DNA of 64,000 nucleotides, from assembly GCF_006152065.1 (NCBI RefSeq), contig NZ_VDFW01000025.1, forward strand, positions 34,506 to 98,505. The letters run 5' to 3'. Origin of the DNA: Amycolatopsis alkalitolerans. Lineage in GTDB: Bacteria; Actinomycetota; Actinomycetes; Mycobacteriales; Pseudonocardiaceae. Numbering within the stretch: the first letter of the stretch is position 1; the number at the start of each line of letters is the position of its first letter. Of the stretch, positions 30,467 to 41,938 are shown in pieces. The position numbers were made by a program, and so were the translations under genes. The notes below the pieces were generated by a model. It was not told the origin of the DNA. It searched no databases and saw only the letters and a list, made by a program, of their open reading frames with translations.

Positions 30467-32358
30467 TGCCGGGACGTTCCCGCCGTACCTACGCCGCCCG
30501 GGTCCGGCGGGTGGCCGGCCGCCCGGCGACCGCGACCGGAAAGGGACGGTACGTCGCCGTGCGCGTCGCGCTCGTCAGCGTCCTCGTCGTGGCCGGGCTG
30601 CGCCTGGTGCAGGTGCAGGGTTTCGAGGCGGAGGCGCTGTCGGCGAAGGCCGAGAACCAGCGGAGCACCGTCATCACCGTGCCGGCCAAGCGCGGGGCGA
30701 TCGAGGACCGCAACGGGATCAAGCTCGCCTTCAGCGTGGAAACCCGCGCGCTGTCGGTGAACCTCAGGCTCATGCGCAAGGCCTGGGCCGACTACGCGCA
30801 GAAGAACCCGGCGCTGGGGCAGAACTTCGACACCCGCGCGGCCGCGGCGGCGACGTTCATCGCCGCGCAGCTGCCGGGCAAGATCACCGAGCAGGAGCTG
30901 CTCGCCGACTTCCACAAGAACCAGGACTTCACCTACCTGGTGAAGGACGTCGAACCGTCGGTCGCGGACGAGATCACCAAGAAGTTCCCGGAGATCGGCA
31001 GCGAGAAGCAGGCCGCGCGGGAGTACCCGGCCGGCACGCTCGCGTCCAATGTGATCGGGCTCGCGAACTGGCGCACGGACGACCAGGACGTGTCCAAGCA
31101 CAACCTGCACGGCATCGCCGGGCTCGAGCTGCAGCGGGACGCGGACCTCGCGGGCACGCCGGGGCAGTACGTGGCGGACACCGCCTCGGGCAACGACAAC
31201 GTCATCATTCCAGGCACCGAACGCGACGTGCAGCCCGCGAAGCCGGGCAACGACGTGGTGCTGACGATCGACTCCGACGTGCAGTACACGTTGCAGAACC
31301 AGCTCTCGGACTACGTCCGGCGATCGCATGCCAAGGACGGCAGCGCGGTCATCATGGACGCGAAGACGGGGGAGATCTACGCGCTCGCCGACGACCGCAC
31401 GTTCAACCCGAACGATCCCAGCACGTACACCGGCGACCTGATGAACGACAGGGCCATCACGACGCCGTACGAACCGGGCTCGGTGAACAAGATCGTCGAC
31501 GCGACCGCGGCGATCGACACCGGCGTCACGACCCCGCAGTCGGTCAACACGGTGCCCGGTTCGCTCAAGGTGGCCGACCACACGGTGCACGACGCGTGGT
31601 CGCACGGCACCGTGCACTACACCACGACCGGGATCTTCGCGAAGTCCTCCAACATCGGCACGCTCCTGCTGGCGCAGCAGGTCGGCCCGGACCGGTACAT
31701 GGACTACCTGCGCAGGTTCGGGATCGGGCAGAGCACGGGAATCGGACTGCCCGGCGAGAGCCGCGGTTACGTGCCACCGCGCAACACCTGGACGGGCACG
31801 ACGTTCGGCAACCTGCCGATCGGGCAGGGGCTGTCGATGACCGTCGTGCAGATGGCGGGGATGTACCAGGCGATCGCGAACAACGGGCTGCGCGTGCAGC
31901 CGCGGATCGTGAAGAACGAGATCCAGCCGGACGGCACGGTCGTGCCCGAGGCGGCGCCGAAGACCGAGCAGGTGGTCAGCCCGCAGACGGCGACGACGGT
32001 GCGCGACATGCTGCGCGCGGTCACGCAGAAGGGCAAGGACGGCAACAGCGGCACGGCGCCGACCGCCGCGCTGGAGGGGTACCAGATCTCCGGCAAGACC
32101 GGCACCGCGCAGCAGGTCAACCCGGTGACCAAGGCCTACAGCGATTCGCTGTACAACATCACCTTCGCCGGCATCCTGCCCGCGGACAACCCGCGGTTCG
32201 TGGTCGGCATCTGGCTCGACGCCCCGGACACCACGCTGCCCATTGGCGATTCGGCGGCCCCGCTGTTCCACAGCCTGGCGTCCTACCTGACCCAGCGCTA
32301 CCAGCTCCCGCTGTCCTCGGGCCCGACCCCCTACATGCCCCTCCAGATCAACGAATAA
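30466..32358 (+). CDS. ftsI: Septal peptidoglycan transpeptidase FtsI (class B PBP)
   Basis: 630 aa. Basic N-terminus, one transmembrane helix (about residues 25-47), dimerisation/pedestal domain, and transpeptidase domain. Active-site Ser339 lies in SVNK (339-342), SSN is at 394-396 and KTG begins at Lys544. It cross-links septal peptidoglycan with FtsW. The ATG at 30466 lies 6 nt after GGAGG; the GTG three bases earlier is too close. Confidence 0.95.
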   Translation: MPGRSRRTYAARVRRVAGRPATATGKGRYVAVRVALVSVLVVAGLRLVQVQGFEAEALSAKAENQRSTVITVPAKRGAIEDRNGIKLAFSVETRALSVNLRLMRKAWADYAQKNPALGQNFDTRAAAAATFIAAQLPGKITEQELLADFHKNQDFTYLVKDVEPSVADEITKKFPEIGSEKQAAREYPAGTLASNVIGLANWRTDDQDVSKHNLHGIAGLELQRDADLAGTPGQYVADTASGNDNVIIPGTERDVQPAKPGNDVVLTIDSDVQYTLQNQLSDYVRRSHAKDGSAVIMDAKTGEIYALADDRTFNPNDPSTYTGDLMNDRAITTPYEPGSVNKIVDATAAIDTGVTTPQSVNTVPGSLKVADHTVHDAWSHGTVHYTTTGIFAKSSNIGTLLLAQQVGPDRYMDYLRRFGIGQSTGIGLPGESRGYVPPRNTWTGTTFGNLPIGQGLSMTVVQMAGMYQAIANNGLRVQPRIVKNEIQPDGTVVPEAAPKTEQVVSPQTATTVRDMLRAVTQKGKDGNSGTAPTAALEGYQISGKTGTAQQVNPVTKAYSDSLYNITFAGILPADNPRFVVGIWLDAPDTTLPIGDSAAPLFHSLASYLTQRYQLPLSSGPTPYMPLQINE

Positions 32359-32365
32359 CCACCGA

Positions 32366-32386
32366 GATCGACCCCCAGAACGCCGA
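32366..32386. repeat. Single unit of the 21-bp repeat family
   Basis: It matches the first unit at 5139-5159 at 18 of 21 positions. It lies in the 88-bp gap between ftsI and murE, just before the murE promoter. Confidence 0.55.
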
Positions 32387-32433
32387 GCTCACGGGAAGGC
32401 CTACCGGTGCACGGGAGCGGGGTGGCGCGTCGG

Positions 32434-32447
32434 TAACCTTCCGGGCG
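32434..32447 (+). promoter_or_regulatory. Leaderless -10 box for murE
   Basis: TAACCT at 32434-32439, 7 nt, then GTG at 32447. It gives murE and the genes after it a transcript independent of mraZ. Confidence 0.5.
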
Positions 32448-34030
32448 TGTCGGTCAACAACGAGGGACAGGTCCCGGACAGCCCGGTCAAGGTGGCGATG
32501 GCGCCGCCGCGGCCCGCGCGGATCGAACCGGTTCCCGTCAACACCCTGGCCGCCCGCGCCGGCGCGCGGATGATCCTGGACGGGCACAGTGACACGACGA
32601 TCACCGGCGCCACGCTGAGGGCTCAGCACGTCGTACCCGGGGACCTGTTCGCCGCGCTGCCGGGCGCCCGCGCGCACGGCGCGGACTTCGCCGCGGAGGC
32701 GCTCGCCGCGGGCGCGGTCGCGGTCCTGACCGACGAAGCGGGCGCGGAGCGGCCCGCGCTGCGTGACGCGGGCGTGCCCGTCCTCGTGCACAGCGATCCC
32801 CGCGCGGTCCTGGGCTCGGTCGCCGCCTGGATCTACGGGGAGCCGTCGCTCCGGCTCGCCGTGCTGGGGGTCACCGGCACCTCCGGCAAGACCACGACCT
32901 CCTACCTCGTCGACTCCGGCCTCCGCGCCGCCGGCCGCACCACGGGGCTCATCGGCACGGTCGAGACCCGGATCGCCGGCGAGCGGCTCGCGAGCGCGTT
33001 CACCACCCCCGAGGCCCCCGACCTGCAGGCGCTGTTCGCGGTGATGGTCTCCCGCGGCGTCACGCATGTGCCGATGGAGGTCTCGAGCCACGCGCTCGCC
33101 CTCGGCCGGGTCAACGGCACCCGGTTCACCGTCGGCGCGTTTACCAACCTTTCCCAGGACCACCTCGACTTCCACCGCGACATGGAGGAGTACTTCGCCG
33201 CCAAGTCGCTGCTGTTCGACGGCCGGTCCAGCACGGAGGTCGTGGTGATCGACACCGCGTGGGGACAGGCGCTGGTCAAACCGCACACGATCACGGTCTC
33301 GACCCAGCCGGGGACCGAGGCCGCCTGGACGGCCGCCGACATCGGCAGCACGGCGACCGGTGAGCAGACCTTCACGCTGCACGGCCCCGAAGGCCGCACG
33401 GCCCGCGCGACGCTGCCGATGCCCGGTGCGTTCAACGTGGCCAACGCGCTGCTGGCCGCCGCGATCCTGGACACCACCGGCGTGGGGCTCGACGACATCG
33501 TCAAGGGACTGGCGAGCGTCGAGGTTCCCGGCCGGATGGAGCGTGTCTATCTCGGCCAGGAGTTCACCGCCGTGGTGGACTACGCGCACAAGCCCGCCGC
33601 GGTCGCCGAAGCGCTCGACGCACTGCGCGCCCGCACCGAGGGCCGTGTCATCACCGTGCTCGGCTGCGGCGGGGACCGGGACACCGGCAAACGCCCGCTG
33701 ATGGGCGAGGCCGCCGCGCGCCGCAGTGAGGTGCTCATCGTGACCGACGACAACCCGCGCTCGGAGGATCCGGCGCTTATCCGCGCCGCGATGCTCACCG
33801 GGGCACGCACCGCCCGCGCCGGCGGGCGCGTGCTGGAGATCGCCGATCGCCGGGCCGCCATCGGCGAGGCCATCGCCCTGGCCGAGCCGGGCGACGTGGT
33901 GCTGATCGCCGGGAAGGGGCACGAAACCGGTCAGGAGGCCGGTGGCGTGGTGCATCCCTTCTCCGACCGTGACGAGCTGGAGGCCGCCATCCGCCACCGG
34001 CTCGAAGGAAACCCAGGAGTATCCGCTTGA
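32447..34030 (+). CDS. murE: UDP-MurNAc-tripeptide synthetase MurE (meso-DAP type)
   Basis: 527 aa Mur ligase adding the third residue of the stem peptide. ATP site GVTGTSGKTTTSYLV, carbamoyl-Lys region LSQDHLDFH, VVDYAHKPAA and the C-terminal specificity motif DDNPRSEDP, whose DNPR marks meso-diaminopimelate rather than lysine. The first 30 residues are an extra Pro-rich leader. Its stop overlaps the TTG start of murF. Confidence 0.96.
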   Translation: MSVNNEGQVPDSPVKVAMAPPRPARIEPVPVNTLAARAGARMILDGHSDTTITGATLRAQHVVPGDLFAALPGARAHGADFAAEALAAGAVAVLTDEAGAERPALRDAGVPVLVHSDPRAVLGSVAAWIYGEPSLRLAVLGVTGTSGKTTTSYLVDSGLRAAGRTTGLIGTVETRIAGERLASAFTTPEAPDLQALFAVMVSRGVTHVPMEVSSHALALGRVNGTRFTVGAFTNLSQDHLDFHRDMEEYFAAKSLLFDGRSSTEVVVIDTAWGQALVKPHTITVSTQPGTEAAWTAADIGSTATGEQTFTLHGPEGRTARATLPMPGAFNVANALLAAAILDTTGVGLDDIVKGLASVEVPGRMERVYLGQEFTAVVDYAHKPAAVAEALDALRARTEGRVITVLGCGGDRDTGKRPLMGEAAARRSEVLIVTDDNPRSEDPALIRAAMLTGARTARAGGRVLEIADRRAAIGEAIALAEPGDVVLIAGKGHETGQEAGGVVHPFSDRDELEAAIRHRLEGNPGVSA

Positions 34031-35487
34031 TCTCGCTCAGCCTGGCGGAGATCGCCAGCATAGTCGGCGGGACGGTGCACGACGGCGACGGCAGCGCGGT
34101 CGTCACCGGCAGCGTCGAGTTCGACTCCCGCAAGGTCACCCCCGGTGGGCTTTTCCTTGCCCTGCCCGGAGAAAAGGTCGATGGCCACAGCTTCGCCGCG
34201 CGCGCGGTGAAGGCCGGGGCGGCCGGGGTGCTCGCCGCGCGTCCGGTCGGCGTGCCGGCGGTGGTCGTGCCGCCACTGCCGGCCGGGCAGGCGCACGAAC
34301 GTTCGGTCGCACTGACCGGCGACGCCGACGGCTCCGGTGCCGCCGTGCTGGCGGCGCTGGGCAAGCTCGCCCGGTACGTCGTGACGCATCTGAAGGGCCT
34401 GACCGTCGTCGGCGTCACCGGCTCGTCCGGCAAGACCTCCACGAAGGACCTCATCGCGCAGCTGCTCGAGCCCCTGGGACCGACGGTCGCGCCGCCCGGA
34501 TCATTCAACAACGAGCTCGGGCACCCGTGGACCGCGCTGCGCGCCGACGAGCACACCCGCCATCTGGTGCTGGAGATGTCCGCGCGCGGGCCCGGCCACA
34601 TCGCCGAACTGGCCGCGACGGCGCCGCCGCGGATCGGCGTCGTGCTCAACGTCGGGTCGGCGCACGTGAGCGAGTTCGGTTCGCGCGAAGCCATCGCGCA
34701 GGCCAAGGGGGAGCTAGTCGAGGCGCTGCCCGAGGACGGCGCCGCGGTGCTGAACTTCGACGACCCGCTCGTCGCGGCGATGGCGAGCCGCACGAAGGCC
34801 CGCGTGGTCGGGGTGGGCGAGCACTCCGAAGCGGCCGTCCGCGCCGAGGACATCACGCTCGACGAGCACGCCCGCCCGTCGTTCCGGCTCGTGACCCCGG
34901 GCGGCGCGGCGAGCGTGACGCTCGGGCTGCACGGCGAGCATCACGTCGGCAACGCGCTCTCGGCCGCCGCGGTCGCGCTCGAGCTCGGTTCCACTGTGGA
35001 CGAGGTGGCCGCCCGCCTGTCCACTGTGGAACGCCGTTCGGCCCGCCGGATGGAGGTCACCACGCGGGCCGACGGGGTGACCGTCCTCAACGATTCCTAC
35101 AACGCGAATCCCGAGTCGGTGCGCGCCGCGCTCAAGGCGCTCGCGTCCATGAGCCGTGCCGGGGGTCGGCGATCTTGGGCGGTCCTGGGTGAGATGGGCG
35201 AACTCGGGGCCGATAGCGTGTCCGCGCACGACGAGATCGGCCGCCTCGCGGTCCGGCTCAACATCAGCAGGCTGGTGGTCGTCGGAGACGGCGCCGCCGC
35301 CATGCACCAGGGCGCCAGCCACGAGGGCTCCTGGGGAGAGGAGTCCGTTCTGGTGCCCGACACGGAAGCGGCGATCGCGCTGCTGCGGGCGGAACTGCGG
35401 CCCGGTGACGTCGTGCTCGTCAAGGCATCCAACTTCGCCCAGCTGTGGCGGGTGGCGAACATGCTGCTCGAGGATGGTGTTGCGTGA
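34027..35487 (+). CDS. murF: UDP-MurNAc-tripeptide:D-Ala-D-Ala ligase MurF
   Basis: 486 aa. It adds D-Ala-D-Ala to complete the pentapeptide. [17 protein letters not shown] (MurE/F N-domain), ATP site [26 protein letters not shown], and the C-terminal [20 protein letters not shown]. The TTG start at 34027 overlaps the murE stop and is preceded by AGGAG; no ATG/GTG fits. Confidence 0.95.
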   Translation: MISLSLAEIASIVGGTVHDGDGSAVVTGSVEFDSRKVTPGGLFLALPGEKVDGHSFAARAVKAGAAGVLAARPVGVPAVVVPPLPAGQAHERSVALTGDADGSGAAVLAALGKLARYVVTHLKGLTVVGVTGSSGKTSTKDLIAQLLEPLGPTVAPPGSFNNELGHPWTALRADEHTRHLVLEMSARGPGHIAELAATAPPRIGVVLNVGSAHVSEFGSREAIAQAKGELVEALPEDGAAVLNFDDPLVAAMASRTKARVVGVGEHSEAAVRAEDITLDEHARPSFRLVTPGGAASVTLGLHGEHHVGNALSAAAVALELGSTVDEVAARLSTVERRSARRMEVTTRADGVTVLNDSYNANPESVRAALKALASMSRAGGRRSWAVLGEMGELGADSVSAHDEIGRLAVRLNISRLVVVGDGAAAMHQGASHEGSWGEESVLVPDTEAAIALLRAELRPGDVVLVKASNFAQLWRVANMLLEDGVA

Positions 35488-36548
35488 TCAGCATTCTGGT
35501 CGCCGCGGGGATCGGGCTCCTGGTCTCCATTCTGCTCACCCCGTACCTGATCCGGGTGTTCTCCCGGCGGGGCTTCGGCCAGGAGATCCGGGAGGAGGGC
35601 CCGGCCGGGCACAAGTCCAAGCGCGGCACCCCCACCATGGGCGGGGTCGCGATCATCGCCGCGACGGTCGCCGCGTACTTCCTGGCGCACCTGATCAACT
35701 GGCGGATGCCGTCGGTCTCGGGGCTGCTGGTGCTGTTCCTGGCCGTGGGGCTGGGTGTCGTCGGCTTCCTCGACGACTTCATCAAGATCCGCAAGCAGCG
35801 CAACCTCGGCCTGAACAAGACCGCGAAGCTGGTCGGGCAGCTCGTGGTCGCGGTCACCTTCGGCATCCTGGTGCTCAACTTCGCCAACAAGTACGGGCTC
35901 ACGCCCGCTTCGCGCAACCTGTCCTACGTGCGCGATCTGGCGCTGATCACCTTCCCGGCGGTGATCTTCGTCCTGTTCGTCTACATCGTGGTCTCCGGCT
36001 GGTCCAACGCGGTCAACTTCACCGACGGCCTCGACGGGCTCGCCGGCGGGGTTTCGGCGATGGTGCTGGCGACGTATGTGGTCATCGCGTTCTGGCAGGA
36101 GCGGCTGTCCTGCGTCAACACCCCGCAGGCCGCCTGCTACGACGTGCGGGACCCGCTGGACCTCGCGGTGGTCGCCGCCGCCGCGGCGGGCGCCTGTATC
36201 GGCTTCCTGTGGTGGAACGCCGCGCCCGCGAAGATCTTCATGGGGGACACGGGTTCCCTGGCGCTGGGCGGGCTCGTCGCGGGCCTGTCGATCACGACCC
36301 GCACGGAGCTGCTCGCGATCGTCATCGGCGGCCTGTTCATGGTCGAGATGATCTCGGTGGTGCTGCAGATCGCGGTGTTCCGCACGACACGGCGGCGCCT
36401 GTTCCGGATGGCGCCGTTCCACCATCACTTCGAACTCGCGGGCTGGGCGGAGACCACGGTCATCATCCGGTTCTGGCTGCTCGCCGCGATCTGCTGCATG
36501 TTCGCCCTCGGCCTGTTCTACTCCGAGCAGCTGGGCGCGGGAGGCTAG
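35484..36548 (+). CDS. mraY: Phospho-MurNAc-pentapeptide transferase MraY
   Basis: 354 aa, about ten transmembrane helices. It makes lipid I on undecaprenyl phosphate. Family motifs: [16 protein letters not shown], the Asp pair in [34 protein letters not shown] and the HHHFE-type [15 protein letters not shown] at 35484 overlaps the murF stop (GTGA). Confidence 0.97.
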   Translation: MISILVAAGIGLLVSILLTPYLIRVFSRRGFGQEIREEGPAGHKSKRGTPTMGGVAIIAATVAAYFLAHLINWRMPSVSGLLVLFLAVGLGVVGFLDDFIKIRKQRNLGLNKTAKLVGQLVVAVTFGILVLNFANKYGLTPASRNLSYVRDLALITFPAVIFVLFVYIVVSGWSNAVNFTDGLDGLAGGVSAMVLATYVVIAFWQERLSCVNTPQAACYDVRDPLDLAVVAAAAAGACIGFLWWNAAPAKIFMGDTGSLALGGLVAGLSITTRTELLAIVIGGLFMVEMISVVLQIAVFRTTRRRLFRMAPFHHHFELAGWAETTVIIRFWLLAAICCMFALGLFYSEQLGAGG

Positions 36549-37928
36549 GTGTTCGCCGGACGTCATGTCCTGGTCGCCGGGGCCGGGGTCACCGGCCGCT
36601 CGGCCGTGCCGGCGCTGCTGGAGCTGGGGGCGCGCGTCACGGTCACCGACTCCGACGCCGCGCGGCTGGCCGGATTCGAAGGCGTCGCGACGGCGGCCGG
36701 GCTCACCGCGCCGCCCGCGGACGTGGATCTCGTCGTCACCAGCCCCGGCTGGCGCCCGGCTTCTCCACTGCTGGCCGCGGCCGCGGAGGCCGGGATCGAG
36801 GTCATCGGGGACGTGGAGCTGGCCTGGCGGCTGGGGCAGCGGCGCGGGAAACCGCCCGTATGGCTCGCGGTCACCGGCACCAACGGCAAGACCACGACCG
36901 TGGGCATGCTCGAGTCGATCCTGCGCGCGGCAGGGCTCAACGCGGTCGCGTGCGGCAACGTCGGGTTCGCCGTGCTCGACGCCGTGGGCGCCGGGTACGA
37001 CGTGCTCGCCGTGGAGCTGTCGAGTTTCCAGCTGCACTGGTCGAGCACCCTCGCTCCGCACGCGGCGGTGGTGCTCAACGTCGCGGAGGACCACCTCGAC
37101 TGGCACGGTTCGCTCGAGGCGTACGCGGCGGACAAGGGCAAGCTCCTCGAACGCGCGGCCGTCGTCGTGCACAACGCCGACGACGCCTGGTCCACCAGGC
37201 TGGCGGCCGCGAACGAGCGGGCCCGGCACGTCGGCTTCCGCCTCGGCACCCCGCGCCCCGGCGAGCTGGGCCTGGTCGAGGACCTGCTGATCGACCGCGC
37301 GTACGTCGATGACCCGGCGACGGGCGCCGAGGAGCTGTGCGGTGCCGCCGACGTGCGGCCCGCGGGCCCGCACAACCTCGCCAACGCACTGGCCGCCGCC
37401 GCCCTCGCCCGCGCCCACGGCGTGAGCACCGGCGCGGTGGCGAAGGGGCTGCGCGAGTTCCAGCCCGGCGCGCACCGGGCCGTCGAGGTCGGCGAGGTCG
37501 GCGGCGTCCGCTACATCGACGACTCCAAGGCCACCAACCCGCACGCCGCCGCCGGCTCGCTGCTCGCGCATCCCCGGGTCGTGTGGATCGCGGGCGGGCT
37601 GCTCAAGGGCGCGCACGTGGACGATCTGGTGACCGCGGTCGCCGGCCGGCTGCGCGGCGCGGTGCTGCTGGGTACCGATTCCGGGGTGATCGCGGCCGCT
37701 CTCGCGCGACACGCGCCGAATGTCCCCGTCCGGCAGGTGCCCCCGGGTGACGATGAACCCATGAACGCGGCGGTTGAGGCGGCTCGGGTGCTGGCACGTC
37801 CTGGCGACGTCGTGCTGCTGGCACCGGCCGCGGCATCGATGGACCAGTTCCGGGACTACGCCCACCGTGGCGACGCGTTCGCGACCGCGGTGCGTGCACT
37901 CCGGGACGGCGTGGATGACCGCGGTTGA
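36549..37928 (+). CDS. murD: UDP-MurNAc-L-alanine:D-glutamate ligase MurD
   Basis: 459 aa. Rossmann start VLVAGAGVTGRSAVPALL, ATP site AVTGTNGKTTTVGML, LNVAEDHLDWHGS, and DDSKATNPHAAAGSL near the C-terminal domain. The GTG start follows the mraY stop directly. Its end overlaps the ftsW start by 14 bp. Confidence 0.96.
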   Translation: MFAGRHVLVAGAGVTGRSAVPALLELGARVTVTDSDAARLAGFEGVATAAGLTAPPADVDLVVTSPGWRPASPLLAAAAEAGIEVIGDVELAWRLGQRRGKPPVWLAVTGTNGKTTTVGMLESILRAAGLNAVACGNVGFAVLDAVGAGYDVLAVELSSFQLHWSSTLAPHAAVVLNVAEDHLDWHGSLEAYAADKGKLLERAAVVVHNADDAWSTRLAAANERARHVGFRLGTPRPGELGLVEDLLIDRAYVDDPATGAEELCGAADVRPAGPHNLANALAAAALARAHGVSTGAVAKGLREFQPGAHRAVEVGEVGGVRYIDDSKATNPHAAAGSLLAHPRVVWIAGGLLKGAHVDDLVTAVAGRLRGAVLLGTDSGVIAAALARHAPNVPVRQVPPGDDEPMNAAVEAARVLARPGDVVLLAPAAASMDQFRDYAHRGDAFATAVRALRDGVDDRG

Positions 37929-39342
37929 CGACCAGCCCGAGACAGGTGAGCGCAGACCGCGGCGCAACCGGCGAGAGAGCAGGTTCGGCACCGTCTACAC
38001 CACGCTGACGGCGTGGCTTTCCCGGCCGCTGGCCGACTTCCACCTGGTGCTCGCCCTGACCGGCCTGCTGACCTCGATCGGCATCGTGATGGTGCTGTCG
38101 GCCTCGTCGGTCGCGTCCGTCGACCCGGCCACGGGCGCGGGCGTGTACTCGCAGTTCAAGAAGCACCTGGTATTCGTGGGGACCGGGGCGATCGTGTTCT
38201 GGATCGCCCTGCGGATGCCGATCAAGCGCGTCCGGGCGCTGTCCTCGGTGGCCGTGCTCATCTGCCTGGCGATGCTGGCGCTCGTGCTGACCCCGCTGGG
38301 CGCGGCGAGCGGCGGCGCGCAGCGCTGGTTCGTGATCGGCGGGTTCTCGGTGCAGCCGGTGGAGTTCGCCAAGGTCGCCCTCGCCCTGTGGGGCGCGCAT
38401 GTGCTGGTCACCAAGTACCAGGTGCTGCACCAGTGGCGGCATCTGCTGGTCCCGGTCGTGCCGGTCGCGCTGCTGATGTTCGCGCTCGTGATGGCCCAGC
38501 CCAACCTGTCCGGCACCATCACCCTCGGCGTCGTGCTGGCTTCGCTGCTGTGGTTCGCCGGCGCGCCGAAACGGCTGTTCGCGGTCCTGCTCGCCGGCGG
38601 TGTCTCCGCAGCCGTCGTCCTCGCGCTGACCGCCAGCTACCGGGCCTCACGCGTGCTGTCGTTCCTCTCGCCCGGCACGGGCAGCAGCGACGCCGGTTAC
38701 CAGGCACTGCAGGCGAAGTACGCGCTCGCGGACGGCGGGCTGTTCGGCAAGGGCCTCGGGCAGGGCCCGTCGAAATGGGCGTACCTGCCCAACGTCCAGA
38801 ACGACTTCATCTTCGCGGTGATCGGCGAGGAACTGGGGTTCATCGGCTGCGTCGTGGTGATCGGCCTGTTCGTGGGACTGGTGATCGTCGGGCTGCGCAT
38901 CGCCACCCGCAACCTCGACCCGTGGATCCGGATCGTGGCCGGCACGCTGACCGTGTTCACCGTCTCCCAGGCCGGCATCAACATCGGCTATGTGGTGGGG
39001 CTGCTCCCGGTCACCGGGGTCACGCTGCCGCTGATCTCCGCCGGCGGCACGTCGATCTGGGTCACCATGTTCCTGATGGGGCTGCTGGCGAACGCGGCCC
39101 GGCACGAACCCGAGTCGGTCGCGGCGCTGCGCTCGCAGGGACCGGGTAAGTTCGGTCGCCTCCTGCGGTTGCCCGCGCCCGAGGTCTACCGCCCGCCGGC
39201 GAAGCGGCGGGGCAGCGGACGCGCGAGCACCCCCCGCGGGGCCCGGCCGTCCGCGCGCCGCACCCGTTCGGCCCAGCCGGTCCAGCGCCGGCGCGCGGCG
39301 CCGGACTACGGTAGACGTTCGACGCGAAGAGGAACCACGTGA
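37915..39342 (+). CDS. ftsW: Septal peptidoglycan glycosyltransferase FtsW
   Basis: 475 aa SEDS protein, ten transmembrane helices. A basic N-terminus comes first, then [42 protein letters not shown] (SEDS motif), the region [15 protein letters not shown] with the catalytic acid area, and PLISAGGTS. The last 75 residues are a basic Pro/Arg tail as in mycobacteria. The ATG at 37915, within murD, gives the family start. Confidence 0.95.
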   Translation: MTAVDDQPETGERRPRRNRRESRFGTVYTTLTAWLSRPLADFHLVLALTGLLTSIGIVMVLSASSVASVDPATGAGVYSQFKKHLVFVGTGAIVFWIALRMPIKRVRALSSVAVLICLAMLALVLTPLGAASGGAQRWFVIGGFSVQPVEFAKVALALWGAHVLVTKYQVLHQWRHLLVPVVPVALLMFALVMAQPNLSGTITLGVVLASLLWFAGAPKRLFAVLLAGGVSAAVVLALTASYRASRVLSFLSPGTGSSDAGYQALQAKYALADGGLFGKGLGQGPSKWAYLPNVQNDFIFAVIGEELGFIGCVVVIGLFVGLVIVGLRIATRNLDPWIRIVAGTLTVFTVSQAGINIGYVVGLLPVTGVTLPLISAGGTSIWVTMFLMGLLANAARHEPESVAALRSQGPGKFGRLLRLPAPEVYRPPAKRRGSGRASTPRGARPSARRTRSAQPVQRRRAAPDYGRRSTRRGTT

Positions 39343-40451
39343 CTGAAGGCGTTACCAGTGCGGTGACCAGGCGGGCCCCCACCGTCGTGGTGGCGGGCGG
39401 TGGCACCGCCGGGCATATCGAGCCCGCGATGGCGCTCGCCGACGCGGTGAAACGCCTGCGCCCCGAAGCGACGGTCGTCGCGCTGGGCACCCCGAAGGGA
39501 CTGGAGAACGAGCTCATCCCGCCGCGCGGCTACGCGCTGGAGCTGATCCCGCCGGTGCCGTTGCCGCGCAAACCGACCACCGACCTGCTGCGCCTGCCGC
39601 TCAGGGTGCGGGACTCGGTCCGGCGCGCCCGCGAGGTGCTCGACCGCGTCGGCGCGGACGTCGTGGTCGGGTTCGGCGGCTACGTCTCGCTTCCGGTGTA
39701 CCTGGCCGCGCGCGGGCGCGTGCCGATCGTGGTGCACGAGGCGAACCAGTCGCCGGGCCTGGCCAACCGCGTCGGCGCGCGCTTCGCCAAGCGGGTGGCC
39801 GTCGCCACGGCGGGCACGCCGCTGCCGAACGCCGAGGTCGTCGGGATCCCGCTGCGGCGGTCCATCACGTCGCTCGATCGCGCCGCGCTGCGTGCCGAGG
39901 CGCGCAAGCATTTCGACCTCGATCCGGACGCCCCGACGCTGCTCGTGTTCGGCGGTTCGCAGGGCGCGCGCTCGATCAACAACGCGGTGTCCGGCGCGGC
40001 GAAGGAGCTCGCGGAGGCGCGCATCGGCGTGCTGCACGCGCACGGGCCGAAGAATACCCTTGTGGTGCAGGAGTTTCCGGGCTGCCCGGCGTATGTGCCG
40101 GTGCCGTACCTGGAACGGATGGACCTCGCCTACGCGGCGGCGGACATGGTCCTGTGCCGCTCGGGGGCGATGACCGCGGCCGAGGTGTCCGCGGTCGGCC
40201 TGCCGGCGGTGTTCGTGCCGCTGCCCATCGGCAACGGCGAGCAGGCCACCAACGCGCGCCCGGCGGTGGACGCGGGCGCGGCGCTGCTGGTCGAGGACGC
40301 GGACCTGACCCCGGCGAAGGTCGCCGAGCTGGTCATCCCGCGCCTGACGAACCCGGACGAGCTGGCGAAGATGAGCGCGGCGGCGGTCCGCATGGGCCAC
40401 CGCGAGGCCGACGAGGTACTGGCGAAGATCGTGCTGGAGGCGGCCAAGTGA
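39339..40451 (+). CDS. murG: Lipid II synthase MurG
   Basis: 370 aa GT28 glycosyltransferase transferring GlcNAc to lipid I at the inner membrane face. [48 protein letters not shown], and the UDP-GlcNAc site [12 protein letters not shown], then [27 protein letters not shown] at 39339 overlaps the ftsW stop. An 88-bp gap with a palindromic repeat follows. Confidence 0.96.
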   Translation: MTEGVTSAVTRRAPTVVVAGGGTAGHIEPAMALADAVKRLRPEATVVALGTPKGLENELIPPRGYALELIPPVPLPRKPTTDLLRLPLRVRDSVRRAREVLDRVGADVVVGFGGYVSLPVYLAARGRVPIVVHEANQSPGLANRVGARFAKRVAVATAGTPLPNAEVVGIPLRRSITSLDRAALRAEARKHFDLDPDAPTLLVFGGSQGARSINNAVSGAAKELAEARIGVLHAHGPKNTLVVQEFPGCPAYVPVPYLERMDLAYAAADMVLCRSGAMTAAEVSAVGLPAVFVPLPIGNGEQATNARPAVDAGAALLVEDADLTPAKVAELVIPRLTNPDELAKMSAAAVRMGHREADEVLAKIVLEAAK

Positions 40452-40461
40452 TTGCCCGAGA

Positions 40462-40516
40462 TGCCGTGAGGGACCCCCTCATGCCCATATGTGCCGTGAG
40501 GGACCCCCTCACGGCA
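40462..40516. repeat. Palindromic direct repeat between murG and murC
   Basis: TGCCGTGAGGGACCCCCTCA occurs at 40462-40481 and 40492-40511, a 30-bp period. The second copy extends to a perfect 11-bp stem with a 3-nt loop (40492-40516). The murC ribosome site lies just after it. It looks like a dispersed intergenic repeat inserted in the operon. Confidence 0.85.
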
Positions 40517-40539
40517 TTTCAGGGGAGGGAGGTGGCGAA

Positions 40540-41934
40540 GTGACCGTTCCGGCGCAACTCGAACGGGCCCACCTGATCGGGATCGGGGGCGCGGGCATGA
40601 GCGGGATCGCCCGGATCCTGCTCGCCCGCGGCGGGCAGGTGTCCGGTTCCGATGCGAAGGACTCCCGCGCGTTCCTGAGCCTGCGCGCGCAGGGCGCCCG
40701 GATCGAGGTCGGGCAGCGCGCGGAGAACCTGGCCGAGCCGAGCGCGGTCGTGGTCTCGACCGCGATCAAGGACACCAACCCCGAACTCGCCGCCGCCCGC
40801 GAACGCGGGATCCCCGTGCTGCACCGGGCGCAGGCGCTCGCGTTGCTCATGGCGGGCCACCGGGTCGCCTGTATCGCCGGGACACACGGCAAGACGTCCA
40901 CGACCTCGATGCTCACCGTCGCCTTGCAGCACTGCCGGCTCGACCCGTCCTTCGCCATCGGCGGCGACCTCAACGAGTCCGGCGCGAACGCGCACCACGG
41001 CGAGGGCGGCATCTTCGTCGCCGAGGCCGACGAAAGCGACGGCTCGTTCCTGACCTACTCGCCCTCGGTCGCGGTCGTGACGAACATCGAGCCCGATCAT
41101 CTGGACCACCACGGCACACCCGAGGCGTACGTGGCGGTGTTCACCGAGTTCGCGGACCGGATCCAGCCGGGCGGCCTGCTGATCGTCTGCGGGGACGACG
41201 GGACCGCGAACGCGCTCGGGGACCGTGCCGCCGCGCGCGGGGTCCGGGTGCGGCGCTACGGCCGCACCGTCACGGGCGAGCACGACGCGCGCGTGCTGGA
41301 CTACCGGGCGACCGAGACCGGCGGCGCCGTGCGGATCGAACTGGACGGGGAGCAGCTCACGGTGCCGGTCGCGGTGCCGGGCGAGCATATGGGCCTCAAC
41401 GCCGTCGCCGCGCTGCTGGCCGGGATCGAGCTGGGCGCGCCGGCGGACGGCCTCGCGGAGGGGCTGGCCGCGTTCGGCGGGGTGCGGCGGCGGTTCGAGT
41501 TCAAGGGCCGCGCGGGGGACGTCCGGGTCTACGACGACTACGCCCACCACCCGACCGAGGTCGCCGCGCAGTTGCGCGCGGTGCGGCACGCGGCCGGCAA
41601 GGGGCGGGTGGTCGTGCTGTTCCAGCCGCATCTGTACTCGCGCACCAAGACGTTCGCGACCGAGTTCGCCCGGGCGCTGTCACTGGCCGACGAGGTCGTC
41701 GTGCTCGACGTGTACGGCGCGCGGGAAGAGCCGGAGCCGGGCATCACGGGCGCGCTCATCGCCGAGCAGGTCGAAGGCGCGGGCGTGCACTACGAGCCCG
41801 CCTTCGACCGGGTGGTGCCGCTGGCCGCCGATCTGGTCAAGCCCGGGGACCTGCTGATCACCATGGGCGCCGGGGACGTCACGGCGCTCGGGCCGGAGAT
41901 CCTCGCGGAACTCGACCGGCGCGCGGGGGCCTGA
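40540..41934 (+). CDS. murC: UDP-MurNAc:L-alanine ligase MurC
   Basis: 464 aa. [21 protein letters not shown] start, ATP site [37 protein letters not shown], and [15 protein letters not shown] with [12 protein letters not shown]. It adds the first L-Ala to UDP-MurNAc. The GTG at 40540 follows GGGAGGGAGG at 7 nt. Confidence 0.96.
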   Translation: MTVPAQLERAHLIGIGGAGMSGIARILLARGGQVSGSDAKDSRAFLSLRAQGARIEVGQRAENLAEPSAVVVSTAIKDTNPELAAARERGIPVLHRAQALALLMAGHRVACIAGTHGKTSTTSMLTVALQHCRLDPSFAIGGDLNESGANAHHGEGGIFVAEADESDGSFLTYSPSVAVVTNIEPDHLDHHGTPEAYVAVFTEFADRIQPGGLLIVCGDDGTANALGDRAAARGVRVRRYGRTVTGEHDARVLDYRATETGGAVRIELDGEQLTVPVAVPGEHMGLNAVAALLAGIELGAPADGLAEGLAAFGGVRRRFEFKGRAGDVRVYDDYAHHPTEVAAQLRAVRHAAGKGRVVVLFQPHLYSRTKTFATEFARALSLADEVVVLDVYGAREEPEPGITGALIAEQVEGAGVHYEPAFDRVVPLAADLVKPGDLLITMGAGDVTALGPEILAELDRRAGA

Positions 41935-41938
41935 CTTG

